Origin: JAWLCQ01 sp041687095
GTDB lineage: Bacteria > Planctomycetota > Phycisphaerae > SM23-33
DNA: 23,753 bases
Direction of reading: 5' to 3'
NCBI GenBank assembly: GCA_041687095.1
Contig: JAWLCQ010000062.1
Location: 1 to 23,753, forward strand
This document shows positions 15,365 to 22,912 of this stretch, piece by piece. Each line of letters starts with the position of its first letter. Within the stretch, counting starts at the first letter, position 1. Under the pieces are notes generated by a model that saw only the letters and a program-made list of their open reading frames with translations, was not told the DNA's origin and ran no database searches. The position numbers were made by a program, and so were the translations under genes.

Positions 15365-16414
15365 CTACATCCCTCTTCGTTTGGCGGCCATGTGGGACCG
15401 GGTGTACCCGGCGTGCTTCCAGATGTTGCGATGCAGGGCCTCGTACTCCTTGCTGTCCCACTCGGCGTCGGGGGAGACGAGGGCGAGGAGCTTCTCCCAC
15501 AGGGCGTGGGCCTCCTCCCACTTGCCGTCCTTCTCGCGGATCCAGCCCTCCTGGTAGAGCTGGGTGACGGTGCGGATCATCTCGGTGAGCTTGGTGTCGT
15601 ACTCCAGGTCGTGGGCGGGGTCCTCGAAGCGGATCGCGCCCAGGTAGGCGAGGTGGAGCTTGAAGTTCTTGACGGCGTTGTGGAGGTCGGAGTCGCGGAG
15701 GGTGCGGGCGGCGAGGGCGCGGGCAGTTTCGAGGCGGGCGGCGGCCTCCTGGGCGTTGGGGGCGCGGCGCAGGGGGGCGCGGAGGGCGTCGGCGATGTCG
15801 GCGGGGGCGAGGACCTTGGGCAGGTCCGAGCTGGGCCCGCTCCCCCCCCCGCCGCGGAGCGACAGCAGGACCGCGACCAGCACGACCATGCCCACGAGGT
15901 ACAGCCCGGCGAAGAGGGCGTACTTCCGCATCTTGGACGGGGCGGCCGCCGGAGCGGCGGGGGCGTCGGCGTCGGGGACGGTGGTGGTGGGAGGCTCGTC
16001 GGGGGCGGGGGTGTCGGGGGCGATTGGGGACTCGGTGTCGGGGGCGGCGTCGGGGGCGTCCGCGTGCTGGGCCTTCCAGGCGGCGAGGGCGCCGTCGGGG
16101 TCATCGCCGGGGGCGACGAAGAGGGCCTCCGTCTGGAGCCCGATCCCGATCACGTCGCCCGTATCCAGCAGGATCTGCTTGCCGGACTTGTACTTCTTGC
16201 CGTTGACGCAGGTGAAGCTGGACCCGACGTTCTCGACGATCCACCCCTCGACGGTGTGCAGCAGGCGGGCGTGCTGGCGGGAGGCGTGCTGCTCGGCGAG
16301 GCGGATATCCGCCGCCGAGCCGCGCCCCACGACCGCGCCGTCCTTCATCACCACGGCGCGGTGGCCGGCCTGGGGGCCCCGGACAAACAGCAGTTCGGGT
16401 CTCGGATCGGCCAT
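15365..16414 (-). CDS. FHA-domain transmembrane protein at the end of the Tad operon
   Basis: The product has 349 residues. The ATG at 16414 shares one base with the TadC stop and is preceded by AAGGAGG inside tadC. An N-terminal FHA domain (about 7-100) shows VVGRGSAADIRL (28-39), Ser45, Arg46 and His48 in the phosphate-binding loop, and the VNGKKYKSGK turn (70-79). A Pro/Ala/Asp/Thr linker (about 102-160) leads to one membrane segment (about 164-186). The C-terminal half is helical and includes a TPR-like stretch (GWIREKDGKWEEAHALWEKL). FHA domains bind phosphothreonine peptides, so this protein may recruit a phosphorylated partner to the pilus platform. With a second FHA in TadA, a shared phospho-signal is plausible. 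The C-terminal domain could replace TadD-like functions, which is speculative. Confidence 0.8.
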   Translation of the reverse strand: MADPRPELLFVRGPQAGHRAVVMKDGAVVGRGSAADIRLAEQHASRQHARLLHTVEGWIVENVGSSFTCVNGKKYKSGKQILLDTGDVIGIGLQTEALFVAPGDDPDGALAAWKAQHADAPDAAPDTESPIAPDTPAPDEPPTTTVPDADAPAAPAAAPSKMRKYALFAGLYLVGMVVLVAVLLSLRGGGGSGPSSDLPKVLAPADIADALRAPLRRAPNAQEAAARLETARALAARTLRDSDLHNAVKNFKLHLAYLGAIRFEDPAHDLEYDTKLTEMIRTVTQLYQEGWIREKDGKWEEAHALWEKLLALVSPDAEWDSKEYEALHRNIWKHAGYTRSHMAAKRRGM

Positions 16415-17361
16415 CAGAACAGTCCTCCTTGCAGGGCCCGCACAATCGCCGGGCCAAACACCATCAGGATCACCGCGATCACCAGCAGCAGGCAGGGGAT
16501 GAGCACGCGGATGCTGGCGCGGGCGGCGAGGTTCTCGGCGCGGACGGAGCGCTGGAGGCGCAGGAGCGTCGCCTGGTCGTGCAGCACGTCCCCCAACGCC
16601 GTCCCCAGCTCCTCCGCCTGCACCACGCTGGCGACGATGGACCGGAGCGAGTCCAGGGGGATGCGGGCGGAGAGGTTGATCAGCGCCTGCCGCCGCGTCG
16701 TTCCCAGGTCCATCTCCGCCAGCAGCGTGCGGAGTTCGACGTTGAAGGGGTCATCGGTCTTCTCGCGGGTGACGGTGCGGACGGCCTCGGTGAAGGTGGC
16801 GCCCGAGCCCATGGCCAGGGCGATCAGGTCCAGGGCGTAGGGGACGCGGCGTTGGATGAGCCGCACGCGCTTGGAGGCCATGTCGTGCAGTTGCACGATG
16901 GACAGGACCGTGCCCAGGACCAGCCCCATCCCCAGGGCCACGCCCCCCCACTGCCCGAAGGACGCGAAGTACAGCACTTCCAGGATGATCCCCATGACCA
17001 GGCCCGTGAAGAGCGACAGGGCGAGGAACTCCTCGGACGTGTAGTACTTGGGGCTGCCGGCGGCGATGAGCTGCTCGCGGACCCAGCGCTTGAGCTGCGG
17101 GCTGTTGAAGCGGTGCGCGAGCGTCAGCAGCAGCCACAGCACGGGGCGCAGGGCGGGGTTCTCGAAGAGCGTCTTGCGATCGGTGTGCCCGGTGGCGAGG
17201 GCGGCGGACCGCTGGTCGGACATCTCGATCCGCCCGGGCTGCGAGAACAGCCCGTAGACCAGCAGGACGACGGAGAGGAACATCGCCACGGACAGCGCGA
17301 GCGTCCAGGGGTCCATCCCGAGGGGGAGCGAAGCGGCGAGGATGAGCGGAGCGTCTGCCAT
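16414..17361 (-). CDS. tadC: Tad pilus assembly inner-membrane platform protein TadC
   Basis: The product has 315 residues from the ATG at 17361, one base after the TadB stop; longer frames upstream lie inside tadB and are discarded. A first membrane segment (about 13-35) precedes the T2SF/GspF-type domain. Membrane segments at about 111-160 follow RWVREQLIAAGSP, and then come RVPYALDLIALAMGSGATFTEA, EMDLGTTRRQALINLSARIP and IVASVVQAEELGTALGDVLH. A final membrane helix lies at about 285-308. With TadB it forms the inner-membrane platform on which the ATPase acts to extrude Flp pilins. Order tadA-tadB-tadC is as in known Tad clusters. Confidence 0.92.
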   Translation of the reverse strand: MADAPLILAASLPLGMDPWTLALSVAMFLSVVLLVYGLFSQPGRIEMSDQRSAALATGHTDRKTLFENPALRPVLWLLLTLAHRFNSPQLKRWVREQLIAAGSPKYYTSEEFLALSLFTGLVMGIILEVLYFASFGQWGGVALGMGLVLGTVLSIVQLHDMASKRVRLIQRRVPYALDLIALAMGSGATFTEAVRTVTREKTDDPFNVELRTLLAEMDLGTTRRQALINLSARIPLDSLRSIVASVVQAEELGTALGDVLHDQATLLRLQRSVRAENLAARASIRVLIPCLLLVIAVILMVFGPAIVRALQGGLF

Positions 17362-17362
17362 C

Positions 17363-18232
17363 TCAGATATCCACCGACATGATCTTGCGGATCCAGAGGA
17401 ACCCGATGACGTTGAGGAGGACGACGGCGAAGAGGATGAGCTTGCCCTCGGTGAACAGGCGGATGACGCCCTCGGGGTCGACGAGCAGGTAGAGGATGCC
17501 CATGACGACGGCGGGCATGGCCCCGAGCCAGCGGGCGGTAGCCCGGCCCTGGGCGGTGAGGGCGTCGAGGCGGGCCTCGAGGCGCTGGATCTCACGGATG
17601 GAGGCGGCGATGCGGTCGAGGGTCTCGCCCAGGTCGCCCCCGCGCTCGCGGTGCGTCAGCAGCGCCGAGAACAGCAGGCGGAAGTCGCTGGACCCGATCC
17701 GCTGGGCCGCGTTGCCCATCGCGTCCTCCAGCGGGACCCCGTACTCATACTCCCGCAGCAGGTGGATGAACTCCTGCCGCAGCGGGACGGGCCCGTCACG
17801 GGCGACGAGCTGCATGGACTGCACGAGGTTCAGCCCCGCCCGCACCCCCGACGCCAGCGTCTGGATGCCCCCGACCAACTGCCCCTCCAGCCGCCGCAGC
17901 CGCCGCTGCGCCAACGCCCGCAGGACCAGGGGAGGCAGGACGATGCCCACGGCCGCCCCGAGGAAGGCGCCCAGCATCCCCCCGGTGATGAGGAACCCGC
18001 CCACCGCCAGCACCGCCACCCCCACGAGCGTCAGGACCGTCGCGGAGCGCGGGGTCACGGCCAGCAGCAGCCGGCGGTTGAGGATGTCGGCGAAGGTGTG
18101 CTCCTGCCGCCGCAGCAGGTCCCCGACCGGGCGGTAGGCCAGGGCGGCGGCGACGGTGGCGAGGGCGAAGATGAGGGCGCTGACGAAGACGCCCTGCGTG
18201 AGGGAGTCGGCCAGCGGCAGCGGGGCGATCAC
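17363..18232 (-). CDS. tadB: Tad pilus assembly inner-membrane platform protein TadB
   Basis: The product has 289 residues. It starts with GTG at 18232, overlapping the tadA stop as GTGA, so translation is coupled. Two membrane segments in the N-terminal part (about 13-35 and 65-108) precede the T2SF domain: QLVGGIQTLASGVRAGLNLV, EYEYGVPLEDAMGNAAQRIG, LLFSALLTHRERGGDLGETL and the helix IREIQRLEARLDALTAQGRA. Two membrane helices close the chain (about 232-250 and 263-280). It forms the platform with TadC. Length is normal and no defect is seen. Confidence 0.92.
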   Translation of the reverse strand: MIAPLPLADSLTQGVFVSALIFALATVAAALAYRPVGDLLRRQEHTFADILNRRLLLAVTPRSATVLTLVGVAVLAVGGFLITGGMLGAFLGAAVGIVLPPLVLRALAQRRLRRLEGQLVGGIQTLASGVRAGLNLVQSMQLVARDGPVPLRQEFIHLLREYEYGVPLEDAMGNAAQRIGSSDFRLLFSALLTHRERGGDLGETLDRIAASIREIQRLEARLDALTAQGRATARWLGAMPAVVMGILYLLVDPEGVIRLFTEGKLILFAVVLLNVIGFLWIRKIMSVDI

Positions 18233-20100
18233 GTGAACACCTCCACGTCGAGCATGCCCTGGTGGATGAGTTCATCGGCGAAGCGGGGGATGTAGCCCGT
18301 GTGGCGGAGCTGGGGCGTGGTGCGGTGGGCCCCGGTACGGAGGAGGAAGACGTCCTCGATGATGGGGCGCGTGGTCTCGGGGTCCATGCCCGTGATCTCG
18401 GTGATGTGCGTGATCCGCCGCTTCCCGTCGGGCCCGCGGTTCATCTGGACGATGACGTCGAGGGCGGCGACGACCTGCTCGCGGATGGCGCGGACGGGCA
18501 TCTCGACGGCCATCAGGACCATCGTCTCGAGGCGCATGAGGGTGTCCTCGGGCGTGTTGGCGTGGATGGTGGTCATGGACCCGTCGTGTCCGGTGTTCAT
18601 GGCCTGGAGCATGTCGAGGGCTTCGGCGCCGCGGCACTCCCCGACGACGATGCGGTCGGGGCGCATGCGGAGGGCGTTCTTGACCAGGTCGCGGATGGTG
18701 TAGGCCCCGCGGCCCTCGACGTTGGCGGGTCGGGTTTCGAGGCGGACGAGGTGCTCCTGGGGGAGTTGGAGTTCGGCGGAGTCCTCGATGGTGATGATCC
18801 GCTCGTGCGAGGGGATGAAGGTGGACAGGACGTTGAGCGTGGTGGTCTTTCCGCTGGCGGTCCCCCCAGTGATGATGATGTTCTTGCGTCCGGCGACGCA
18901 GGCGCGGAGGAACCCGGCGGCCTGGGGGGTGGCGGTGCCGCGCTCGACGAGGTCGTCGATGGTGAAGGGGATGCGGGCGAACTTGCGGATGGTGAGCGTG
19001 GGCCCCGAGAGCGACAGCGGGTTGATGATGGCGTTGACGCGGGACCCGTCGGGCAAGCGGGCGTCCACCAGGGGGCTGGACCGGTCGATCCGCCGCCCCA
19101 TCGGGGTGATGATCCGCTCGATGATGGACTGGAGGATCTCCTCGGAGAAGAAGGACCGCCCGGTATTCTGCACCATCCCGTCCTTCTCGATGTAGATCCG
19201 GTCCTTGCCCACGACCATGATCTCGTTGATGTTGGGCATCTCGAGCAGGTCCTGGAGCGGCCCATAGCCGAGGACCACGTCCTCGATTTCCTTGGAGAGC
19301 ATGCGGCGGACGAGGTACTCGCGGAGGGCGGGGGGCACGTGCTTGCGGAGGCGGGCGGAGACCTCGCCCCAGGCCTTCTCGATGACCGCGACGTCCTCCT
19401 TCACCGTGTGGGGGCGGAGGCGGAGCGGGAAGTGGCTGATCACGTCGCCCACGAGGCGTCCGATGGCGTCCTCGAGCTTCTTGTCGAGCACGTCGGTGTT
19501 CTCGAACCCGTAGGAGTACATGAGCTTGCCGGTGGCGCGGCGGGCGACTTCGGTGATCACGCCCCGCCAGAAGAACTCCAGGGCGAGGTGGTCGGCCATC
19601 TCGTCGTCCACCTTGGGCAGGTGCAGGGCGATGATCTCCGACAGATGGCGTTTGATGAGGGCGACGTGCTGCTCGTCGGCGGATCCGCGCTGGGCGGTGA
19701 CGCGGAGGTTGAGCTTGTCGAGCAGTTCGGCGTGGACCTTCTGTTCGAGGTCGAGCACCCGCCGCCGGGGCCCCCCGCCGTGTCGCTCCGCCCCGACGCG
19801 GCGGATGGCGGGCTCCATCATGTAGAGGCTGAACTCCCCGATCCGCACCTCGTCGCCGTAGTCGATCTTCCGCCGCCCCCCCTGCGGGAGGGGCGCGTTG
19901 GCGACGGTGACCTCGTTGAGCCCCAGCGCCTCGATGAAGTACGACCCGCCCTCGTGGAAGATGCGGGCGTGGCGGCGGGAGACGAAGGCGGAGCGGAGCG
20001 GGACGTCGGCGGCGTCATCGCGCCCGATGGTGATCGACTCCCCGTCGACCTTCACCGTCTCGCGCTGGTCGGTGTACTGATTGTAGACCCAGATCTCCAC
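18229..20100 (-). CDS. tadA: FHA-fused Tad/CpaF secretion ATPase
   Basis: The product has 623 residues, long for CpaF/TadA (commonly about 400-500). The start is GTG at 20100 with AAGGAA upstream. An FHA domain occupies about 5-97 (TIGRDD at 24-29, SRRHARI at 41-47, Asn62). A helical N-terminal domain with an extra stretch of roughly 100 residues (about 150-260) comes before the usual GYGPLQDLLEMPNINEIMV entry to the ATPase. The motor shows Walker A GGTASGKTT at 412-420, the Asp box IITIEDSAELQL (435-446), Walker B IVVGECRG (484-491, Glu488) and the His box TTIHAN (510-515). It powers Flp-type pilus extrusion. The FHA domain likely links ATPase activity to a phosphothreonine signal. All motor motifs are intact. 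Confidence 0.95.
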   Translation of the reverse strand: MEIWVYNQYTDQRETVKVDGESITIGRDDAADVPLRSAFVSRRHARIFHEGGSYFIEALGLNEVTVANAPLPQGGRRKIDYGDEVRIGEFSLYMMEPAIRRVGAERHGGGPRRRVLDLEQKVHAELLDKLNLRVTAQRGSADEQHVALIKRHLSEIIALHLPKVDDEMADHLALEFFWRGVITEVARRATGKLMYSYGFENTDVLDKKLEDAIGRLVGDVISHFPLRLRPHTVKEDVAVIEKAWGEVSARLRKHVPPALREYLVRRMLSKEIEDVVLGYGPLQDLLEMPNINEIMVVGKDRIYIEKDGMVQNTGRSFFSEEILQSIIERIITPMGRRIDRSSPLVDARLPDGSRVNAIINPLSLSGPTLTIRKFARIPFTIDDLVERGTATPQAAGFLRACVAGRKNIIITGGTASGKTTTLNVLSTFIPSHERIITIEDSAELQLPQEHLVRLETRPANVEGRGAYTIRDLVKNALRMRPDRIVVGECRGAEALDMLQAMNTGHDGSMTTIHANTPEDTLMRLETMVLMAVEMPVRAIREQVVAALDVIVQMNRGPDGKRRITHITEITGMDPETTRPIIEDVFLLRTGAHRTTPQLRHTGYIPRFADELIHQGMLDVEVFT

Positions 20101-20115
20101 GGCGTTCCTTCCGGT

Positions 20116-20892
20116 TTACGACCCGCTCGACAGCAGTTGCCGCAGCGGCGCGGCCACCTTGCCCCAGCTCCCCGCGGGGCGGGTGTTGGGGTTGAGGACC
20201 TCCAGCGTGAACGCCCCGTCCAGTTGCGACAGCAGGGCGTTGAGCAGGAGCGATTCCTCGGGCGTCAGCTCGATGGTCACGTTCTGGTACGACCGCAGGC
20301 CCTTGGCCGTCGCGGCCGCACGCCCCCCGGGCGCCTCGCTGAGGCCCTGCCCGCCGACGGCGAGGACGCGGACGCCCTCGATCACGCGGAACAGCCCGCG
20401 GTGCGACCCGCCCGAGCGGAAGCGCCCCAGCAGGTTCACCCGGTCGTCGGGGTTGAGGATCTCGCCCGGGACGTTCTGCTTGTCCACCGGGATCGACACC
20501 GCCACCATGCCCTGGCCGATCTCGGCGGAGGGGGTGGCGTCCTGCTGCATGGAGATGTGCGCGTAGAGGAGGAACTCGCCCTTCTGGGCCTTGCGGGTCA
20601 GGTAGAGCTTGTCCACCAGCTTGCGCTCGTCGGGGGTGGCGAGGATCCAGACGGGCCCGAGGTTCTCGCCGTGCTTCTTCTGGGTCATCTCGACGGCGAG
20701 GTCCTTCTCGGCGTCGAGCTGGTCGCCCGGGCCCATGTTGCGGGCGAACCGCAGCACGTAGACCATCTCGCCCTGGGCTTCGGCGCGGACGCGGCGGATC
20801 TGGATGTTGTAGATGGCCACCACCACCACCCCGAGAATCAGGGCGACAATCAGCATGCCCTTGTTCCGCACCGCAGGTTGCTCATCGGCCAT
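20116..20892 (-). CDS. cpaB: Flp pilus assembly protein CpaB/RcpC
   Basis: The product has 258 residues. The ATG at 20892 follows GAGAGGAA and overlaps the preceding gene by 11 bp; tadA starts 15 bp after its stop. One N-terminal membrane anchor (about 12-30, MLIVALILGVVVVAIYNI) is followed by an SAF-like domain (about 42-112, with MGPGDQLDAEKDLAVEM and LVDKLYLTRKAQKGEFLLYA). The RcpC-type domain is at about 125-235 (GQGMVAVSIPVDKQNVPGEI, NPDDRVNLLGRF, VTIELTPEESLLLNALLSQ). CpaB sits in the periplasm and helps assemble the secretin and pilus. No secretin gene (CpaC/RcpA) is near, which is unusual because cpaB and cpaC are often adjacent. Confidence 0.9.
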   Translation of the reverse strand: MADEQPAVRNKGMLIVALILGVVVVAIYNIQIRRVRAEAQGEMVYVLRFARNMGPGDQLDAEKDLAVEMTQKKHGENLGPVWILATPDERKLVDKLYLTRKAQKGEFLLYAHISMQQDATPSAEIGQGMVAVSIPVDKQNVPGEILNPDDRVNLLGRFRSGGSHRGLFRVIEGVRVLAVGGQGLSEAPGGRAAATAKGLRSYQNVTIELTPEESLLLNALLSQLDGAFTLEVLNPNTRPAGSWGKVAAPLRQLLSSGS

Positions 20893-21568
20893 TCGGCGTT
20901 CCTCTCTGCTGCTGGGGCCCCGTCGGCGGCGGGGCCGCCGTGACTACGATCCCTACCATCTTCGCGTCCTGCGCATCCGTTCGCAAGCCCACCGTCAGGC
21001 TCATCGCCCCCTTCTTGAACACCAGTTGCCATCCCCCGGACCGCGGAGCGTCGCGGACGAGCGAGAAACCCTGCCCTTCGGCGGCGCGGCGGTAGTGCTC
21101 CCGCACCGCCCCCACCTCCCCCGCCCATCGGTAGCGGGCCACGCTCGCCCCGTTGGCGAAGCGATGCGACGACTCCGCCTGCGCGCCCGGAGGCGGGGCG
21201 ACCCCCTCCGGATGCCCCGCCGCGTCCGACACCCCCAAGGGGCCCAACAGGCCCTCCACGAGGGAGTCGGCGGGCAAGGGCGCCGCCCCGGCCCTCGCGG
21301 GATCGACCAGCGAGGCCGCCTCGCCGCCTCTAGGCGGATCGGCCGACGGCGGGTCCGCCCCGTCGCTCTTGGCAGGATCGGCCGACGGCGGCGGGGTTTC
21401 GGCTCGTCCGACCGGACCGGGCCTCAGCGCCCCGGTGTGGGGAGCGGGGGCGATGAACCGATGATGCGCCCACAGCGCCCCCCCGATCGCCCCCCCCGCC
21501 AGCACGCACAGCAGCACCGTCCGGAGCGGGCGGGGAAAGCGAACCGTCTGGCGGGCAACGTCCTGCAT
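20882..21568 (-). CDS. Single-pass membrane protein of unknown function heading the Tad operon
   Basis: The product has 228 residues. The ATG at 21568 is chosen because it gives a basic N-terminus before the only membrane helix (about 19-37, LRTVLLCVLAGGAIGGALW); further upstream the frame reads through a hairpin repeat. There is no good ribosome site, and a promoter-like TAGACT ends 7 bases before the ATG. A Pro/Ala/Asp/Gly-rich linker (about 40-125) contains the repeated segment PPSADP. A small C-terminal domain (about 135-215) includes RYRWAGEVGAVREHYRRAA and WQLVFKKGAMSLTVGL. It overlaps cpaB by 11 bp, so it is probably an accessory of the pilus system. The family is not recognised. Confidence 0.65.
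   Translation of the reverse strand: MQDVARQTVRFPRPLRTVLLCVLAGGAIGGALWAHHRFIAPAPHTGALRPGPVGRAETPPPSADPAKSDGADPPSADPPRGGEAASLVDPARAGAAPLPADSLVEGLLGPLGVSDAAGHPEGVAPPPGAQAESSHRFANGASVARYRWAGEVGAVREHYRRAAEGQGFSLVRDAPRSGGWQLVFKKGAMSLTVGLRTDAQDAKMVGIVVTAAPPPTGPQQQRGTPNGR
21336..21391. repeat. Short direct repeat inside the membrane-protein linker
   Basis: GGATCGGCCGACGGCGG occurs at 21336-21352 and again at 21375-21391, 39 bases (13 codons) apart, and encodes the PPSADP unit. It suggests slippage-driven growth of the linker. Confidence 0.8.
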
Positions 21569-21575
21569 GGTTGCC

Positions 21576-21605
21576 AGTCTACCCGCAACCGCGCCCCCGC
21601 ACCAA
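21576..21605 (-). promoter_or_regulatory. Candidate promoter for the Tad operon, possibly leaderless
   Basis: On the minus strand TTGGTG (21605-21600) and TAGACT (21581-21576) are 18 bases apart. The ATG at 21568 is only 7 bases after TAGACT, so transcripts would begin at or next to the start codon. No Shine-Dalgarno sequence is evident, consistent with leaderless initiation, but the boxes are imperfect. Confidence 0.3.
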
Positions 21606-21638
21606 GCCCGCGAAACGAGCTGCGATAGAGCCGAAACC

Positions 21639-21683
21639 CTTCTCCCCTGGGGGAGAAGATGTCCCGAGCGAAGTCGAGGGACA
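21639..21683. repeat. Intergenic hairpin pair
   Basis: CTTCTCCCC-TG-GGGGAGAAG (21639-21658) is followed by a weaker dyad with GTCCC and GGGAC ends (21661-21682). This lies between the Tad operon start and the GH130 terminator and looks like a dispersed repeat. Confidence 0.75.
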
Positions 21684-21735
21684 GATGAGGGGGCGCCTCC
21701 AGGACCGGCAAACTCCCGAACTCGCAGAGGACCAG

Positions 21736-21778
21736 AAAAACAATGCCCGCGGGGCGCTGTCTGCCCCGTGGGCATTGT
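21736..21778 (-). terminator. Intrinsic terminator after the TadE-like/GH130 operon
   Basis: Arms 21763-21778 and 21740-21755 form a 16-bp stem with one G-U pair and a 7-base loop. On the minus strand it is followed by TTTTTC. It lies about 125 bases after the GH130 stop at 21905 and separates that operon from the Tad operon. Confidence 0.85.
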
Positions 21779-21816
21779 CTTCTGCAAGTCCCGGACTGTG
21801 CTGGTATGCGAGGCCC

Positions 21817-21869
21817 CCCTCTCCGCCCTCGCTGCGCTCGGGCCCCTCTCCCCGCGGGGGAGAGGGGTT
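21817..21869 (+). repeat. Dispersed two-hairpin repeat, copy left of the GH130/TadE-like genes
   Basis: A GC-rich first dyad around GCTGCGC is followed by CCCCTCTCCCC (21843-21853) pairing with GGGGAGAGGGG (21857-21867) and then TT. The same arrangement in the same orientation occurs at 23668-23717. Confidence 0.8.
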
Positions 21870-21904
21870 GATTCGCCCGCTGGGCGGTCCTCCGATTTTT
21901 CGCC

Positions 21905-22912
21905 CTACCCTTGCAGGCAGGCTTGGATCAGGTCGTCCACGTTCGCCGTCGCGAGACATTCGACGGTGTCGGCCGCCCCGTAGTAGATCTTCACCTCGCC
22001 ATCGTCCTCCAGGATCATCCCGCCCGGGAAGATGACGTCGTTGCGGAACCCGTCCGTCGTCTCGTACGACGCCTCGGGGGCGATGAGGGGAGTCGGGCAG
22101 CGGCCGAGGACCTTCCGCGGGTCCTCCAGGTCCAGCAGCATGATGCCCGCGGTGTAGCGCTTCTGCCAGCGCCCCTCCCAGCCGTTCTTGCCCTTCGCGG
22201 GGTCCACGTCCACGGCGTGGAACGTGGTCAGCCAGCCCTGGGGCGTCTTGACGGGCGGGGCCGCGGGGCCGATCTTGTCGTTCGCGAACGCCACCTGCTC
22301 GCTCCCCAGCAGCAGCGTCCCGTCGCCCCAGTGCACCATGTCGGGAGAGAAGGACATCCACGCGTCGAACCGCTGGCGCCCGGGGAGGGCGGCGCGGCCG
22401 TAGGTGGAAAAGGGCCGCTCCAACCGCACGTACCGCCCCCCCACCTTCTCGGGGAACAGGACCATGTTGCGGTTGTCGGGAATGGTCATGGTGAGGACGT
22501 CGAAGTCGCGGAAGTCGTCGGTGACGGCAATGCCCCCGCGCAGGCCGTGGTTGGTGTCGACGGCGAAGCACATGTAGACGCGGCCGTCGATGACGGTGAG
22601 GCGGGGGTCGTAGGCGCGGCGGATCTCGTCGCTTTCGAGGCGGAAGCAGGGCTGGGGCTCGACGGTCCAGTTGACCCCGTCATCGCTGACGGCCAGGCCG
22701 ATGTTCGTGCCCTCGAAGCTCCACGACCCGTTCCAGCCGTAGTCGTTGCGGAAGACCATGACGTAGCGGCCCTGGTACTTGGCGACCCCGGCGTTGAAGA
22801 CCAGGTCGGCCTTGTAGGGGACGTCCTTGGCGGAGAGCACGGGGTTCTGCGGGCAGCGGACGATGCACGGGAGCGAACGGAGTTCGCCGATGCGATCCTG
22901 CGTCTCGGTCAT
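21905..22912 (-). CDS. GH130-family glycosidase/phosphorylase (beta-mannoside phosphorylase-like)
   Basis: The product has 335 residues, normal for GH130. The ATG at 22912 directly follows the TGA of the TadE-like gene (TGAATG), with GGAG 7 bases upstream. There is no signal peptide, so it is cytoplasmic. Five-bladed propeller hallmarks are NPVLSAKD (23-30), FNAGVAKYQGRYVMVFRNDY (39-58), the putative catalytic Asp102 in YDPRLTVIDG, and FPEKVGGRYVRLERP (153-167). Others are KIGPAAPPVKTPQGWLTTFH (213-232, with His232), and FPGGMILEDDGEVKIYYGAAD near the end. Family members cleave beta-mannosides, usually by phosphorolysis, to mannose 1-phosphate; Lys156, Arg163 and His232 could bind phosphate, judged by position only. 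Exact substrate is undetermined, and some GH130 subfamilies hydrolyse instead. Coupling to a pseudopilin gene is odd. Confidence 0.88.
   Translation of the reverse strand: MTETQDRIGELRSLPCIVRCPQNPVLSAKDVPYKADLVFNAGVAKYQGRYVMVFRNDYGWNGSWSFEGTNIGLAVSDDGVNWTVEPQPCFRLESDEIRRAYDPRLTVIDGRVYMCFAVDTNHGLRGGIAVTDDFRDFDVLTMTIPDNRNMVLFPEKVGGRYVRLERPFSTYGRAALPGRQRFDAWMSFSPDMVHWGDGTLLLGSEQVAFANDKIGPAAPPVKTPQGWLTTFHAVDVDPAKGKNGWEGRWQKRYTAGIMLLDLEDPRKVLGRCPTPLIAPEASYETTDGFRNDVIFPGGMILEDDGEVKIYYGAADTVECLATANVDDLIQACLQG

Noticed and set aside
15332..16840. Plus-strand open frame of 502 codons
   Set aside because: Antisense to the FHA and tadC genes, with runs of Gly and Val and no domain.
18262..20943. Long plus-strand open frame of 893 codons
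   Set aside because: It lies opposite tadA and cpaB, is rich in Val/Gly/Asp/Leu typical of antisense frames in GC-rich DNA, and the minus strand encodes intact motor motifs.
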